DNA from: Cinnamomum chago | Taxonomy: Eukaryota; Streptophyta; Magnoliopsida; Laurales; Lauraceae | DNA length: 64,000 bases | Assembly: GCA_038049695.1 (NCBI GenBank) | Contig: CP142453.1 | Span: forward strand, 127,385,001 to 127,449,000 | Direction of reading: 5' to 3' | Position numbers and translations under genes: made by a program | Shown here: in pieces, positions 10,030 to 21,519 of the stretch | How positions within the stretch are numbered: the first letter of the stretch is position 1 | Layout of the letters: every line of letters starts with the position of its first letter | Notes under the pieces: generated by a model | The model's database searches: none | What the model saw: the letters and a program-made list of their open reading frames with translations, nothing else | Told to the model about the DNA's origin: nothing

Positions 10030-11979
10030 TCATGCCCTACTTATTGTAAATCCGACCGTACGATCAAGTTGCTGGGCCATCACCCATCGACGACAGATCC
10101 GTCCCAGCGATGCGGCTTTAACCCTTGCCCTCTCGCTCCCATTCTGCATCACTTCTAAGAGCACCCTCTCGATCCGCGGCGTCCCCACCAATTCCGTTAC
10201 AGCCCCATTCTCTCCGTTTCGGCAAACCGACGCGAGGGCCGCTACGGCACACTCCCTCGCCTTATCTGACCCGTTTATCATCACCCCAACCAAAATACCC
10301 ACCGTCCCTTTCATCGCCGCCACCGCCTCCGCCCCGCCCTTCCTAGACACCGCCGCCAGCACCGCCGCAGCCTCCTCAGCAGCCTCCGACACCGATTCCA
10401 ACGCCACCTCCACAACCCCTGCCTCCACCATCCTCCCCACCGTCTCCATATCTCCCGCCAAATTCAAAACTGCCGCCAACCCATCCCTCTTCGAGCTGGC
10501 GGGCCCATCCCTAACCAAATCAACCAATCCCTTCACGACACGTGGATCTCTCCCGAACCTCTTCCTGTACGCCGTCTCCACTGACAGGCTCAACACCGTG
10601 GCGGCGGCGTTCTCCTTTGCCTCCCACGTGGCGCCCGATCTGAGGACGTGGATGACGGCGTCAAAACCGCCTTCAGCATCCATGATCCGTCTCTTGTTCC
10701 CTTCGAGGATGGAGAGGTTGAGAACCGTCGTCACGGCGTTAATCTGGAGATCCGGATCGCCCGAGGCGAGTAACGGAATCAGCCGCGGGATGGCTCCAAC
10801 CTCGGCGACGCAGGCTCGGTTGTCGGCGCCCGTCTTGGCCATCACCCGCAGCTCGTGAACGACTCGGTTCGCCGCTTCCGTTGAGGGCGAGTCCGCTAGC
10901 TTCTCGACGAGGAATGACGCCGTCAACTTCATTGCTTCCAACGCCGCTTTGTTCCAAGTAACGCCTTTAGTCTCTCGCTTCGCGTACGGAATATTCCGTT
11001 CCTCGCACCATCTCGCGATCTGATTCTTGAGCGCTTGGTTCGGGATGAGGTCGGGGCGGGAGAGCGCCTGCCCCGTTTTAGGACACGTGCCGTGTCCGGA
11101 TTCGATCCAACGGCTGATGTTCTCCCGATCGTACGTCTGTCCAGTTGTTACGACGACAGGGTCCCGCATCAGCTCGAGCGAGATCGGGCAGCGGAAATCG
11201 GCCGGGAAGGGAATCTCCTCCTCCGGAAACCGCTGCTTCGCGTTCGGCCTAGGCGTGGAGGCGCCGAACAAGATGCACTTCCCGTACCGTACGAGTCCGA
11301 TCAGGGCGAGGATCTGAGCCGTCGATTTCTCCGAGTTCTGATTCGCGATCTGATCCTCGAGGCACCTGATCTCGTCTCTGCAGCTTCTGGAGTCTTCCAG
11401 CCCGAGTCTCTTGAAAGCGGCACCGAGTCGGACTCGGTCAGGAACGATCTCATTCTCGACGTCGTCGATGAACTTGAGGATCTCGGATCGGAGGGTCTCG
11501 TCAGTCGGATCAACGAACGGCTTGGATCGTGCGCACTGTTTCTTCAAGAGACCGATCTGTTCTCGGACGTCGTCGGAGAGGCTGAGGGCGGAGAGGGGGA
11601 GGATGTCGAGGATGGTGGAGAGGTCGAGGACGAGTTCATGGAAGGAGTTGGAGAGAGGGTGGGTGTGGAGGAGGAGCCAGGTTCGGCTGGAGGTGGTGCA
11701 TAGGTGGAGGAGGGATCTGGTTTTGTGGAGAAGGAGGGAGATTTCTTTGAGGCAGAGGGTGGCGGAGTGAGGGAGGGATTTGGGAGTAGGGTTTTGGAGG
11801 AGGTCTTGGAAGAGGAAGTAGAGAAGGCGGGACTTGCGGAGGATGGAGGAGGAGTTTCCTTTCTGAGGAGGGAATTGGAAGGGTTTGTAGTTGGAGAGGT
11901 CTTGAGAGAGGAAAAGAAGGGATTGGAGGAGAGAAAGAGGTGATGAAGAGGGAGTCCCTGGTGGAGAAAAGATGGCCAT
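10030..11979 (-). CDS. PUB16: U-box/ARM E3 ubiquitin ligase, PUB16-like
   Basis: Intact intronless ORF of 649 residues. PUB proteins bind E2 enzymes through the U-box and place ubiquitin on targets held by the ARM repeats; relatives act in immunity, hormone and stress signalling. Residues 10-230 are a helical U-box N-terminal domain (leucine-rich, e.g. LLYFLFQDLLQNP). Residues 258-328 are the U-box: FRCPISLELMRDPVVVTTGQ, TYDRENISRWI, GHGTCPKTGQ. From about 345 to 630 run ARM repeats, including GAIPRLIPLLAS, LQINAVTTVLNLSILEGNKR and ATWEAKENAAATVLSLS. The order and these segments match Arabidopsis PUB16 (about 670 residues) as I recall it. The ATG at 11979 follows a purine-rich leader and gives MAIFSPPGTPSSSP. 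The coding region is clearly more GC-rich than its flanks. Subfamily naming rests on memory, not on a tree. Confidence 0.92.
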   Translation of the reverse strand: MAIFSPPGTPSSSPLSLLQSLLFLSQDLSNYKPFQFPPQKGNSSSILRKSRLLYFLFQDLLQNPTPKSLPHSATLCLKEISLLLHKTRSLLHLCTTSSRTWLLLHTHPLSNSFHELVLDLSTILDILPLSALSLSDDVREQIGLLKKQCARSKPFVDPTDETLRSEILKFIDDVENEIVPDRVRLGAAFKRLGLEDSRSCRDEIRCLEDQIANQNSEKSTAQILALIGLVRYGKCILFGASTPRPNAKQRFPEEEIPFPADFRCPISLELMRDPVVVTTGQTYDRENISRWIESGHGTCPKTGQALSRPDLIPNQALKNQIARWCEERNIPYAKRETKGVTWNKAALEAMKLTASFLVEKLADSPSTEAANRVVHELRVMAKTGADNRACVAEVGAIPRLIPLLASGDPDLQINAVTTVLNLSILEGNKRRIMDAEGGFDAVIHVLRSGATWEAKENAAATVLSLSVETAYRKRFGRDPRVVKGLVDLVRDGPASSKRDGLAAVLNLAGDMETVGRMVEAGVVEVALESVSEAAEEAAAVLAAVSRKGGAEAVAAMKGTVGILVGVMINGSDKARECAVAALASVCRNGENGAVTELVGTPRIERVLLEVMQNGSERARVKAASLGRICRRWVMAQQLDRTVGFTISRA

Positions 11980-12045
11980 GTCGAAATGAAGAGGAGAAAG
12001 AGGAGAGGTGTGTGTTCAAAGTTCAAACTTTCATTCAAATTGTTT

Positions 12046-12515
12046 AGCTAGAAAGATGGGAGAGGTGGTAGGGATTTTGTATGCAAAAGAAGGGTGGGGC
12101 CATTGGAATTTTTTATCTTTTCTTTAATGAAAGAGGAGCGGGTTTAACGTTTTTATTACGACGAATGGGGCCTTTTCTCGCTCTTGAGAATGGGTAACGA
12201 AATGCCTGCTCTTTGGTCTTTACTGAGTCCAATTTTTAAATTTTACTAGTGCAGCCGGCGGGCCTCAACTTCCGGCCATGAGGTGAACAAACCTATCAAA
12301 TCCAAACGTATAACCAGTCCCAATAAGATTGTTCGTTGTCGTATTAGTCGTGTAAGATACTTTGTATGACTTTTTTGGTTTTTTTTTTTTTTTTACTGTA
12401 CTCATGTGTCTGTTTTATGTAATGTGATTAATTTAAGTGTTGTTTTCTGCCGTCTGAGTTTTTGTTCCTTTTGTTAGGTGGAATATTGGTCAAGAGTAAT
12501 ATTTTAAATTTTAAG

Positions 12516-12546
<31 letters not shown>

Positions 12547-12649
12547 CCGTCAAAGGCGGATCCAAGTATTACCAGACATATCAGTTGCACTGATGAGACT
12601 TGAGAAATCATGGATTTGCTATTGCTTAGATACATGGGTGTGATGCTAG
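12046..12649. other. U-box gene promoter region and (TA)n microsatellite
   Basis: Upstream DNA of the minus-strand PUB16-like gene. A TA dinucleotide run lies at about 12518-12541. No clear TATA box could be singled out and no coding sequence is seen. Confidence 0.4.
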
Positions 12650-13024
12650 TAGGGATGTAAATAGGTACCCGATTCTCCAATTATCTGGAGGTTCCAGTCC
12701 GTTAAAAATCGAGTCTGAGTCTTTATCTAGGCCCCGATAAGTAAATGAGTCCGTGTCCTGTTTCACCTTAGTTCGGACCCATGGACCCGAGACCCGATAT
12801 ATTACCTCAATTTTTGAAAATCTCTCTTAAAAATCATGTTTTTTTAATACCATTCTCTGCCTAAATCCGGAACCGGATCCAGAACCATCCCATATATGGT
12901 TCTAGTTCCGATTCTTGAGCCAAGAAACCAGTTCTGAAATGGTTTTGGATCCGAATTAGTTCCACCTTCTACTTAACGATTTTGGTTCCGGATCGACTAT
13001 GTTCCCGAACCGGAACCAACCCTA
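12650..13024. mobile_element. hAT-type MITE, 375 bp, perfect 8-bp TSD
   Basis: Ends are TAGGGATGTAAATAGG and, inverted, TAGGGTTGGTTCCGG. The exact duplication GATGCTAG lies at 12642-12649 and 13025-13032. The interior is built of CCGGAACC/GGTTCC words. It has the same tips as the elements at 8023 and 28286. Confidence 0.78.
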
Positions 13025-13438
13025 GATGCTAGTAAGGCAAAACCACTCTGGCATGAGTGTTTGCAAGGGAGTACTCTCTTAATAAGATGGAAATCCTCTT
13101 TTGAGGCACCTTACCAATTAATCATGTGCTAATGCTATGCTGAATGATGGATGGACGGCCTGGGCCATAGTTACGTACGTGCATGGATTGTAAAATCCAT
13201 ATTTGATTTTGCTCGTGAAAGAGTGCGGATTTGCCGTGTGTTTACCAAGTAATTAAAGCGATTTGGATGCTGTAACCGACTGTTACTATTTGGCGGGCTG
13301 CTTTTTACGTTTAGACCTGTTACAACTTCAAATTTGAAACTTACGCCAATGGAGACCAGGCCGAATCCGGTCTCTTTGTTCGGACTATGTCGAATTCCTC
13401 GAAAGGATTATATATGTAGGGAAAGAAGAGTAATGCTA

Positions 13439-13559
13439 CTTGGACAAACTTTTTTGGCCAGAATTTGGCCAACCCATATGGCTTGCATTGAATATCATAG
13501 TGATATTCAATGGAAACCATATGGGTTGGCCAAATTCTAGCCAAAAAAGTTTGTCCAAG
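13439..13559. mobile_element. palindromic 121-bp MITE, TA target
   Basis: CTTGGACAAACTTTTTTGGC begins an arm of about 58 bp that is mirrored almost exactly on the other side of a loop near AATATCATAGTGATATT. Both ends abut TA, giving a TA duplication as in Tc1/mariner-type MITEs. A transcript would fold into a near-perfect hairpin. Confidence 0.7.
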
Positions 13560-13599
13560 TAGACTTTTTGGGGAAAGAATATGGTGCTGGTTTTTCTGT

Positions 13600-13950
13600 C
13601 CACCTGTTTGACCCATGTATCGCTTACTTTTCTTTTTAAATCTCAACTATCCTCGTGAACTACACCATATGACCTTGGCTCTTCTAACCAACCACCTGTT
13701 TTGACCCGTGGATAGCTTTCTTGTCTTGGATGGCCCTGTCTATTATTGCCATTGTGTGGGCTATTTTCAAGATACTGAGATGGGCTCCACGGTATGGATA
13801 TTATTCTAATTTCGGTAAAAGTACCAGCTAGGCATGTCATCGTCTCGGTTTTATGCGTCTCGACAATAGTGTAAGAATGCTCCCATATTAAACACCAATT
13901 TGGTGACAGCACCAGTTCGGTATCGTCTTCAGTTCGGCTAATCGAGACAA
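13600..13950. other. intergenic, no gene seen
   Basis: No recognisable coding sequence or element end. The ORF on the minus strand at 13643-13954 resembles nothing I know. Confidence 0.35.
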
Positions 13951-13959
13951 ACACTAATA

Positions 13960-14345
13960 ATTGTACCTTTATGAAGGCTCAACCACGTTTGATGGCATGC
14001 ATCAGATAGAGATAAAAAGTTATCATTATCCGGTGGCTACGTCTACATCAAGGTAAGGTTCATTGGGACTCTACTCTCAAGACGTTAGGATAAGGTCCGA
14101 TGGGACTACACCTCCAAAAGTCAACTCTTAGCCTCTATATAAGAGCTAATCTATGGGAGGTACGCTCATGCTTACACATATATCCATGTTCTAAGCTCCC
14201 CCTTCTTCATCCTTTGTCTAGTGACTGCTCTAACTCAGGCATCGGAGAGCCTTCAGCTAACTGCAGTCAGGATCTCAGACCTTTGTTTCAGGTTTCAGGT
14301 ATCCAATCTTCACCAAAAAACTTCATAAAGATCATAATTCATCTA
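13960..14345 (+). mobile_element. LTR fragment of a Ty3-type retrotransposon (tentative)
   Basis: The order is LTR-like: a promoter region with CTCTATATAAGAGC at about 14134, then CCCCCTTCTTCATCC, then ACTCAGGCATCGGAGAGCC, a phrase common in the R/U5 part of plant Ty3/gypsy LTRs. No second LTR, primer site or coding region follows, so this is at most a solo or broken LTR. Confidence 0.45.
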
Positions 14346-14487
14346 TAATCCATACTTTCAAACCCGTATTATTTTAGGCACTTACAGCCACTTACCTCAA
14401 ACTTCATTGATTTGAGTGATATGAATTCTTATGTGTATGTATTCCGATGCATGATCAGCACAATCGTTTTTGTCGCTTAAATTTAGT

Positions 14488-14575
14488 ATGATGTATCGAA
14501 CATTCTTCGTGGACGAGGGAATATAATTTATATGATGTATAGAACATTCTTCGTGGACGAGGGAATATAATTTAC
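14488..14575. repeat. 44-bp tandem duplication
   Basis: Two nearly identical 44-bp units, each with GAACATTCTTCGTGGACGAG followed by GGAATATAATTTA. They differ at only one or two positions, so the duplication is recent. Confidence 0.8.
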
Positions 14576-14599
14576 ATGAGTTAATCAAGCAAAACGAGG

Positions 14600-16570
14600 T
14601 CTATATAAGTTAGACAAAGAAATTAGTGGTAATCTATTAGCCAGGGCGGACTCAGGATTTTCGTTTGGATAATGTAAATAATGATCAAGTAAAGAAGTTA
14701 AATAATAAAATAGAGTATTTTAAGGTCTTATATAAGGGGTTTCTCAAATTTCATGGGTCCAACCGTACCCGTGTGCTAACACTTGGGTCTACCCCTATCT
14801 ATTAATAGCTTAGTAGTGAGGCACATTCCTTCTTTTAGCCAAAAAAAGAAAAAATAAAGAAAAGAAAATGAGACACATTCCTTAAAAACAATCAATGATC
14901 AATTTCTGGCTAGAACGTTGATGGTGAAGCCCTTGTGTGAGCCTATGTGGATGTGTGGGTAATTACCAGAGCAATAAAATAAAATAAAATAATAAAAGAG
15001 ATACAAAGAAAAGGCAGCGAAGGTCTGTCAAAATAGGATCATCTATTTTTGTCCACTTTTGATTTTTGGAAAATGTATATCTTCACACACTCGCTACCAA
15101 AAAGTGGCTTTCGCCAGCTTCACAAATCAGTAAATCTCACTCTAAAATCTAAACACGGTGATATTTTTGGTCTGAACCAATCCATACCTTACCATGGAGA
15201 GACGCATCAGAGGTCAACCCAACATAACTAGAGATAATATCCATCATGACTGGATGCTCATCTAGTTTGATCCATTCTCATCACATGCCTAACTATTATA
15301 GAGGCTTAGATTTTACATTATAATTGGACTGATATACGCTGTTAGATTTAAATGTTTAAAAGCATGAAATTATATTTTCTATACATGACCAATTCTATGT
15401 TGCAATATGGGAACGTGACTATTTAAATTATATATGTGAGTGATATTAGTGGGTCAGATCAGCCAAAGGTGAGCCTCTAATGAAAAATCAGTAATTGTGA
15501 TCAGTACAACAACGACCACGGCATGGGATCATTCCTCCCTAAAATGGTTTTAAACTAGAGTTATGGGCACTAGATTGATTCATGGTGAAATCTTTATATA
15601 TCAACGGATATACAGATACTACAATGTTACATTGGTTTGTTTTGGCCTAAATTTCTTACAGATAAAATGTTTGCAAAACTAATTAGAACGTTTTTTTAAT
15701 TATTTTTTCATTGAAAATTAAGAAAAATAGAATATGAAGGTAGTTAAAAATAGACTTTCAATGCATAATTGTAAGTTTCATAAAATGCTTGTAATTTTCC
15801 AAAACCTCTTCCTTCACACCAAACGACTCAGTTTGGGGCCAATATTAAATAACAAAGCTCTGCATATTTTATTAGGCAAACAGAAGACTCGGTCTGTGGC
15901 TGCTGTAAGCAGAGTTTGTGGAGTTGGCACCCTTCCATTTAAATAAAGTTAGTGGATCAAGTCAACTATACATATTCGTAACACTACACAAGAAGTAATA
16001 ATAATATATGTTGTCCAAAGGAAATATTGATCAATGATGACAAAATTCTATTGTAAAAGGAAGACAAAGGCTGCATGCAAACCTATTCGGTCTGCTCGTT
16101 ACGCATGGTAACGCGAAGAAAATGAGAATTTAATGGCTTACTTATTTGCTTAGATTATATAGGAATCTATAGTAAAATGAGCACTATGAAAAAAGTATTA
16201 TAACTCACCTATGAAGATATGATATGCTTAAAACAAAGTCCCTCCTAATTTGTGGGGGCAGATTTTACTCCAATAGAGGCTCATATCCTATTGTAAGACT
16301 ATTTGATATGAAAACATAATTAATGAAAACATAATTAATGAAAATATGAATCGGATCGTGTGCGTCACATTTTTTTAATCAAATTATCTATTTCAAGGTG
16401 GGACCAACTCTGATCAAAGTAAAGTTTTGGGATATCCCTATTGTAAGAGAAATAATTTTAACCAGTTTGAATTTACTATAGTTGAATGATATTGTGGAGT
16501 TCCACTCCTTCAACCTAGAATTTCCCAAGTCAAGGCCTCAGACAATTTAGATTAATTTATAGAAGGATAT
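14600..16570. other. intergenic, no gene seen
   Basis: AT-rich noncoding DNA with short unconvincing ORFs, for example 15734-15946 (+). No element ends, RNA genes or conserved motifs could be recognised. Confidence 0.4.
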
Positions 16571-16575
16571 GCAGT

Positions 16576-16780
16576 CACTACACCAAAAATCGGAAATTGG
16601 AACGGAAAAGCGTTCCTAATCCTTCCGTTCCTAATCCGTTAAAGTGTTCCAATTTCTGTTCCAATTTGGATTAGGAACGGTTGGTACCAAATTGGAACGG
16701 AAATTGGAACACTTTAACGGATTAGGAACGGAAGGATTATGAACGCTTTTCCGTTCCAATTTCCGATTTTTTGTGTAGTG
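16576..16780. mobile_element. palindromic CACTA-type MITE, 205 bp
   Basis: It starts CACTACACCAAAAATCGG and ends with the inverse CCGATTTTTTGTGTAGTG. The flanks are AGT on both sides (16573-16575 and 16781-16783), the 3-bp duplication expected of CACTA elements. The two arms, about 90 bp each, differ at only about three positions and contain repeated GGAAC/GTTCC and GATTAGGAAC words. A transcript would form a long hairpin. Confidence 0.85.
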
Positions 16781-16783
16781 AGT

Positions 16784-19150
16784 TCTTTCCATCCTGACAT
16801 TGTCATCATCGCCGAACGTTTGGTTTATGCTGTTGATCCATCATTTTGGATTATGCAACCCACCCCCCTCTCATATATTTTCATATCAGTTATTATCACT
16901 CCGATCCATCATTTGGGATTGTAATTGGCTATCTTCCTTGAGTGGTGTAGACTTTTTCATCTTCCTTATGATTAATCAGCAGACGTGGAATGATAAAGTC
17001 TATGTGGAATAAGAGAAGTAGAACAGGACATGTCTAGATGATCTTGCATGGTCAAAAGGGCTTAACAACGACAAAATTTGCGGGCCCCCACGATGCCATG
17101 CTGTTAGCACCAAGGTCAGTGATGTGACCTAGTCAACAAATCCGACTAGCATTTGATCTGGTAAGTAATAATCAAGCTCTACAAATGGTCAGCATCTTCT
17201 TTTAAGACTTGACCCCAAACCAAAACCACTTCTTCAGTTTACAGGAAGTGGACACCGGTTTACATCCATTTTCAAGAAACAAAGGCTTTGTTAAACCATT
17301 AAAACCCACATATGAGAACATGAGGTGGCAGTTATCACCTTGCTGTCGAGTTTCGAATCTTTATATGCCACCTTCGTTCACGTTTTGTCATCACACCGAT
17401 GTCTAATATCCTCACCCAAGGGGATTGTGTCCTAGGCCCTAAAGTTGGGGGTTAAAAGAAAAAACCAATATTAAAACCATGTTGGACTACTTATACGTGT
17501 GGTGAGACTAATTAAGTAGGCTGGCGCAAAAGCCGCTCCGGTTGGATGAGCTTGTTTGATATTTCTACTATTTCTTTTATAGATCCATCTAAAATAGAGT
17601 CATTAAAAAAAGAGTTAAAAAGAAAAGATGCTAGAATAAAAAAAAAACGTATTTGATAACACATGAATCTATTTTAAATTCCTCGCCTCTATATTTTAAG
17701 ACCCCAAAAGCTCTATTTCTCATCTACTGTCCCATTTGAAATGAAACTGGACTGGGATAAACATTTGACCGAACATACTTGACTATGTAGCACAAATCTG
17801 ACCTAAATCGAGTTACACAAATCTGACCTAAATGGACCTAACTCGATTAAGTCAACACAACTAGCTAGGTGAAAAATAGCACCCACGTTGTGCGAGGTGG
17901 CACCGGGTCGAAGCTTCTAAACTTCAGATTGGGATTTGGGTTGGTCCAAGTTGGCCATTTGATGGAACTAGTATTCTCTGCTTAATTAGTCTGGACCGAT
18001 TCCATGATATTCACTGTAGGAGCCAATTGAAATCTTGTTTTCAAAATTCGCTTGGTCCTGTACAGGGTATCAGCATGATAACCAATTCAAATAAGGGCTC
18101 CATTGTTTACACAGAATTGAATACAAATGAATTCATAATTGAATGGGCCCAAAATAAGATAATTAGAAGGGACGGATGAAGATCTTAGATGGACATGAAG
18201 ATGAGACCTTGACTTTCATGGAATTTAAAATACTAGGATATTCATTAAAAAGTACCCATTAATGAGGAGGTTATTTGATGGTCAATTTTCGATATCTAAT
18301 ATTAAAATTACTTATAAAAAATACAAATTTTAAAATTCATAAAAATTCAATTACATAAAATCTTTCCCCCTCTTTTTTTCTTTACTTTTTGATCTATTCT
18401 CTTTTAATATAAGTTACTATTACCGATTAAAAAAAAAGGCCCCCGAGTATCACCGATACACCAATATATAACTGATCATATGAGATGAACCAGCCCAATA
18501 CAATCCAACGTGGCTTAATGCAGACTATTATTTAACCTGTTATTAATTGAAAAAGCCATGCCAGTAAGCTAATACAGTGATGTGTGTATCAGCCACATGG
18601 CAACTCACACCAGTTTCTAGCCCATGATAGCAACCGAACCAGTTTGGATTAGATTTCCTTCCTTAAATGGTTTTGCCACTAAAAATTTCCACATAATGTT
18701 TCACGTTCTTCACTATACAAAAAGTGTACGAATTTTTTATATAAAAAACAAACACAATAGTGTTTTATTATCTTCCTATCCCAATCTATTCTTAAAAAAG
18801 AAAAAAAATGTATAGCATATATAAACCGAAGCTGACCCAGTCTTCTTTCTAGACAATACAAATCAAATTTGGATCGTAGGCAGCAGAACAGTAGATTTTT
18901 CAAACTTATTAGATTATTGTCAAATAAACAGGACGGAACCCAAGATCTTGACTGGTCCAAAGATGATTGTATCATTTTATTTTATTCTTTCATTAGGTAG
19001 GAATAGGATGACTGAACGTATTGTATACAGCATTAACAGTATATTCAAACTTCTAAACGTTAAACCAATGCATATGGAGAATCTTATTGTATTTGTCAGC
19101 CATTTAACTAAAAGTCATTGCTCAGCCGCTGGTCATATACCTAATAAAGA
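16784..19150. other. intergenic, no gene seen
   Basis: Mixed AT-rich noncoding DNA. Around 17320-17440 there is a box B-like GAGTTTCGAATC in degenerate sequence that may be an old SINE, but it is too weak to call. No coding region supported. Confidence 0.35.
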
Positions 19151-19160
19151 GCCCTACAAG

Positions 19161-19347
19161 CAGGGGCAGATCAAGGATATAGGCATTGTGGGGCAACTGT
19201 GGAAAAAAACAAAAAAAAAAAAGGGTTCAATGGGGCGACCGCCTAAATTGCCTCTTAAATTTTCACTTATATAAAGGGGTTTTTTGAAATCTTGGGGGGC
19301 GGTTGTTTTTGGGATGGCCCCTACCAGCCCCCCTAGTTCCACGCCAG
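19161..19347. mobile_element. short non-autonomous hAT element, 187 bp
   Basis: The left tip is CAGGGGCAGATCAAGG and the right tip, inverted, CTGGCGTGGAACTAGG. The exact 8-bp duplication CCTACAAG lies at 19153-19160 and 19348-19355. It belongs with the CAGNGGCGGA tips at 4642 and 46752. Confidence 0.7.
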
Positions 19348-19402
19348 CCTACAAGATAGAAAAGATGTATACTCCCAGAATTCTTCAAGATGTAAATTCT
19401 TA

Positions 19403-19631
19403 GGGTGCGTTTGGTCACAATAATTTTCTAGCGAATGGTACAGCGATTGGCTAAACGTAAATACAAGACAACAACAAGCTACAGCGACAACGCCAGCTTC
19501 TAAAACCTCAAATTGCTGATTTTTCATAATCTCGGTCCCCTAGCTTTAGCATCAGCAACAGCTTCTAGCATCAGCAGTAGTTTCTACATAACCTCAATCG
19601 CTATCAGTAGTTGCTGTGACCAAACGCAACA
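19403..19631. mobile_element. Tourist-like PIF/Harbinger MITE, 229 bp
   Basis: Terminal repeats GGGTGCGTTTGGTCACA and, inverted, TGTTGCGTTTGGTCACA are flanked by TTA on both sides (19400-19402, 19632-19634), the PIF/Harbinger target duplication. The interior is rich in GCTTCTAGCATCAGC-type words. Confidence 0.75.
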
Positions 19632-19639
19632 TTAAGATT

Positions 19640-21265
19640 CTTGGAAATTTCTTGTATTTTACTTTAGGACTCCCCATCCTTATATAATATTTCTTGTTTT
19701 AAATAGATTTAAATATCCAATCAATCCTTTCTACTAGCAATATTTTTGAAGGGTTTTCTTACAATCTCTTAGATTAGAAATCTTTTGAAACACCTAGAAT
19801 CTATTTTCATAATGAAAAATGCACGCCAGCAAAAGCCATATGTTGTTATGGCCATTATTCGATTTTTATGGTTAAGTTTTTTTGAGGAGTAATTTTTTAA
19901 ATTGAGTTTCTCTTTTTTATGTTTAATTAATTGCATTAAGTGGGGGTGGGGCTCACACCTCCGCGGTTAAAAGTTAAAATCCATTGGCACTGAATGTGAG
20001 ATATTCACCTTTACACAGCTGCCCAAACAAATTGTAAATATGACCCAATAGTTATGCCTAATGAGTAATATTTAAGGCACGCTTAGAAAATTTTATCAGT
20101 TAATTAAAAATAGGGCTAATTACTTTTGTTTGAAAAAGAGTTGTTTCAATTAAACACTAAAAGTTACATCAGTAAACTAGTCCGTATAATGAAAGTTGTA
20201 TAAATATAAAAACTTGTCGTACAATATGGAAGGCTCTTATTGAGTCATTTAAATTTCAAACAAATCTAATTGAATCGACTTTATGTCAAATAGATAAGAG
20301 TTTTTCATCCAGCCCTTATTGTTAAATGGGTAAACAAGTAAGAAAAAATCAAATGTCATTTTATTGCTCTCGACATTGATGTCTGTTTGTGAAAGTTATC
20401 TTTTAGTTACTTTCTAAAAAAGTAACAAAATGTCTTAAAGCTTATTCAATCAAAGATTCACATATACAAATAGTCTAAAGAACTGGAACACTTGATACAA
20501 TCAATATAAGTCAAATAAGCCCATAAAATTAGACTTGTGAAATGGTCATTTGACAAATTTAGAAAGTTCAATTATAATCTTGTTAAGGAGTTGATTCTTT
20601 TGTTGTTAGAAGTCCATGTATCATCAAATTGTGAAATGCCAAAAACTCAAGTACAAATATCTCTAGATATAATATGGTTTTGCTACAATGGTTGAAGATG
20701 AAAATCTCAGGTATGCTTAGGTGTGTACAATAGTTACATGGTGCGAACCAGTCTCATAATTGTGACTTTGTGAAGCCCTGTGTAGAAACTACTTCAATTT
20801 CATACACATGTGAATAATGTCTACTGTCAATATTTTCCCAAGATTTATTTGGTACTTTGGTGAATGAGCACAGCACGTGAATTCACAAAAAATAAGTTAT
20901 AGTGAGAGACACTCAAATCGTTTATTGGCACTTCATGATATTAAAAAAAAAATAAAAATAAGGGCAAGTTAATCTTTCAACATCACATGTAGAATGTCTC
21001 ATCAATTGATGTAATCAACAAGATAAAAGTGCCAAGTGTCAAACTCATACAATAATTTTGTTGACAAGTGTATCATAAATTTTTTTTTTAGAAGGTCACA
21101 CTCGACCTGGCCGGAGAATTTTCTTTAAAAAAAAAATTAAGCCACCTCCGCTGCAAATCACCTGGGGACAAGCAGATGGGTCAGGATGTGGATAAGAAGT
21201 GTCAGCAATATCAAGTTTAATTAAACAATTTTCATGTGAATGCACATGTGGTGCAAATTAATTGG
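19640..21265. other. intergenic, no gene seen
   Basis: Very AT-rich, with numerous short A/T runs and no supported ORF or element boundary. Confidence 0.4.
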
Positions 21266-21271
21266 TCTGAT

Positions 21272-21512
21272 GTTCTTGTTGGGGGAGTGGGCTCCAACTG
21301 ATGGAGGATATTGAAAAGTAATTATACTTCCTTTAAGGTTTTGGCATGAATGGTTAGTTATAGAAATCTTAGATACTGCAAAAGAGAACTGATCAACCGG
21401 TTGCAAGCTTGGATTCTATGAAAAGTGGCTCAGCGCGAAAGAAATACGTCCGAGAAAGTATAATTACTTTTCAATACTCATTTTCAAGTGGAGCTCACTC
21501 CTTTAACGGTCG
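21272..21512. repeat. imperfect inverted repeat, MITE-like
   Basis: Left arm GGGGGAGTGGGCTCCAAC followed by ATTGAAAAGTAATTATACTT; the right arm carries the same 20-mer in inverse (AAGTATAATTACTTTTCAAT) and ends GGAGCTCACTCCTTTAAC. Arms are about 55 bp. No target duplication was found. Confidence 0.55.
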
Positions 21513-21519
21513 GGATACT

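Noticed and set aside
11035..11703. 222-codon plus-strand ORF
   Set aside because: It is the antisense shadow of the GC-rich U-box gene; its sequence has no domain and the minus strand is clearly the coding one.
11544..12038. 164-codon minus-strand ORF with P/S-rich text
   Set aside because: Out-of-frame reading of the 5' part of the U-box gene; codon bias makes long shadow frames there.
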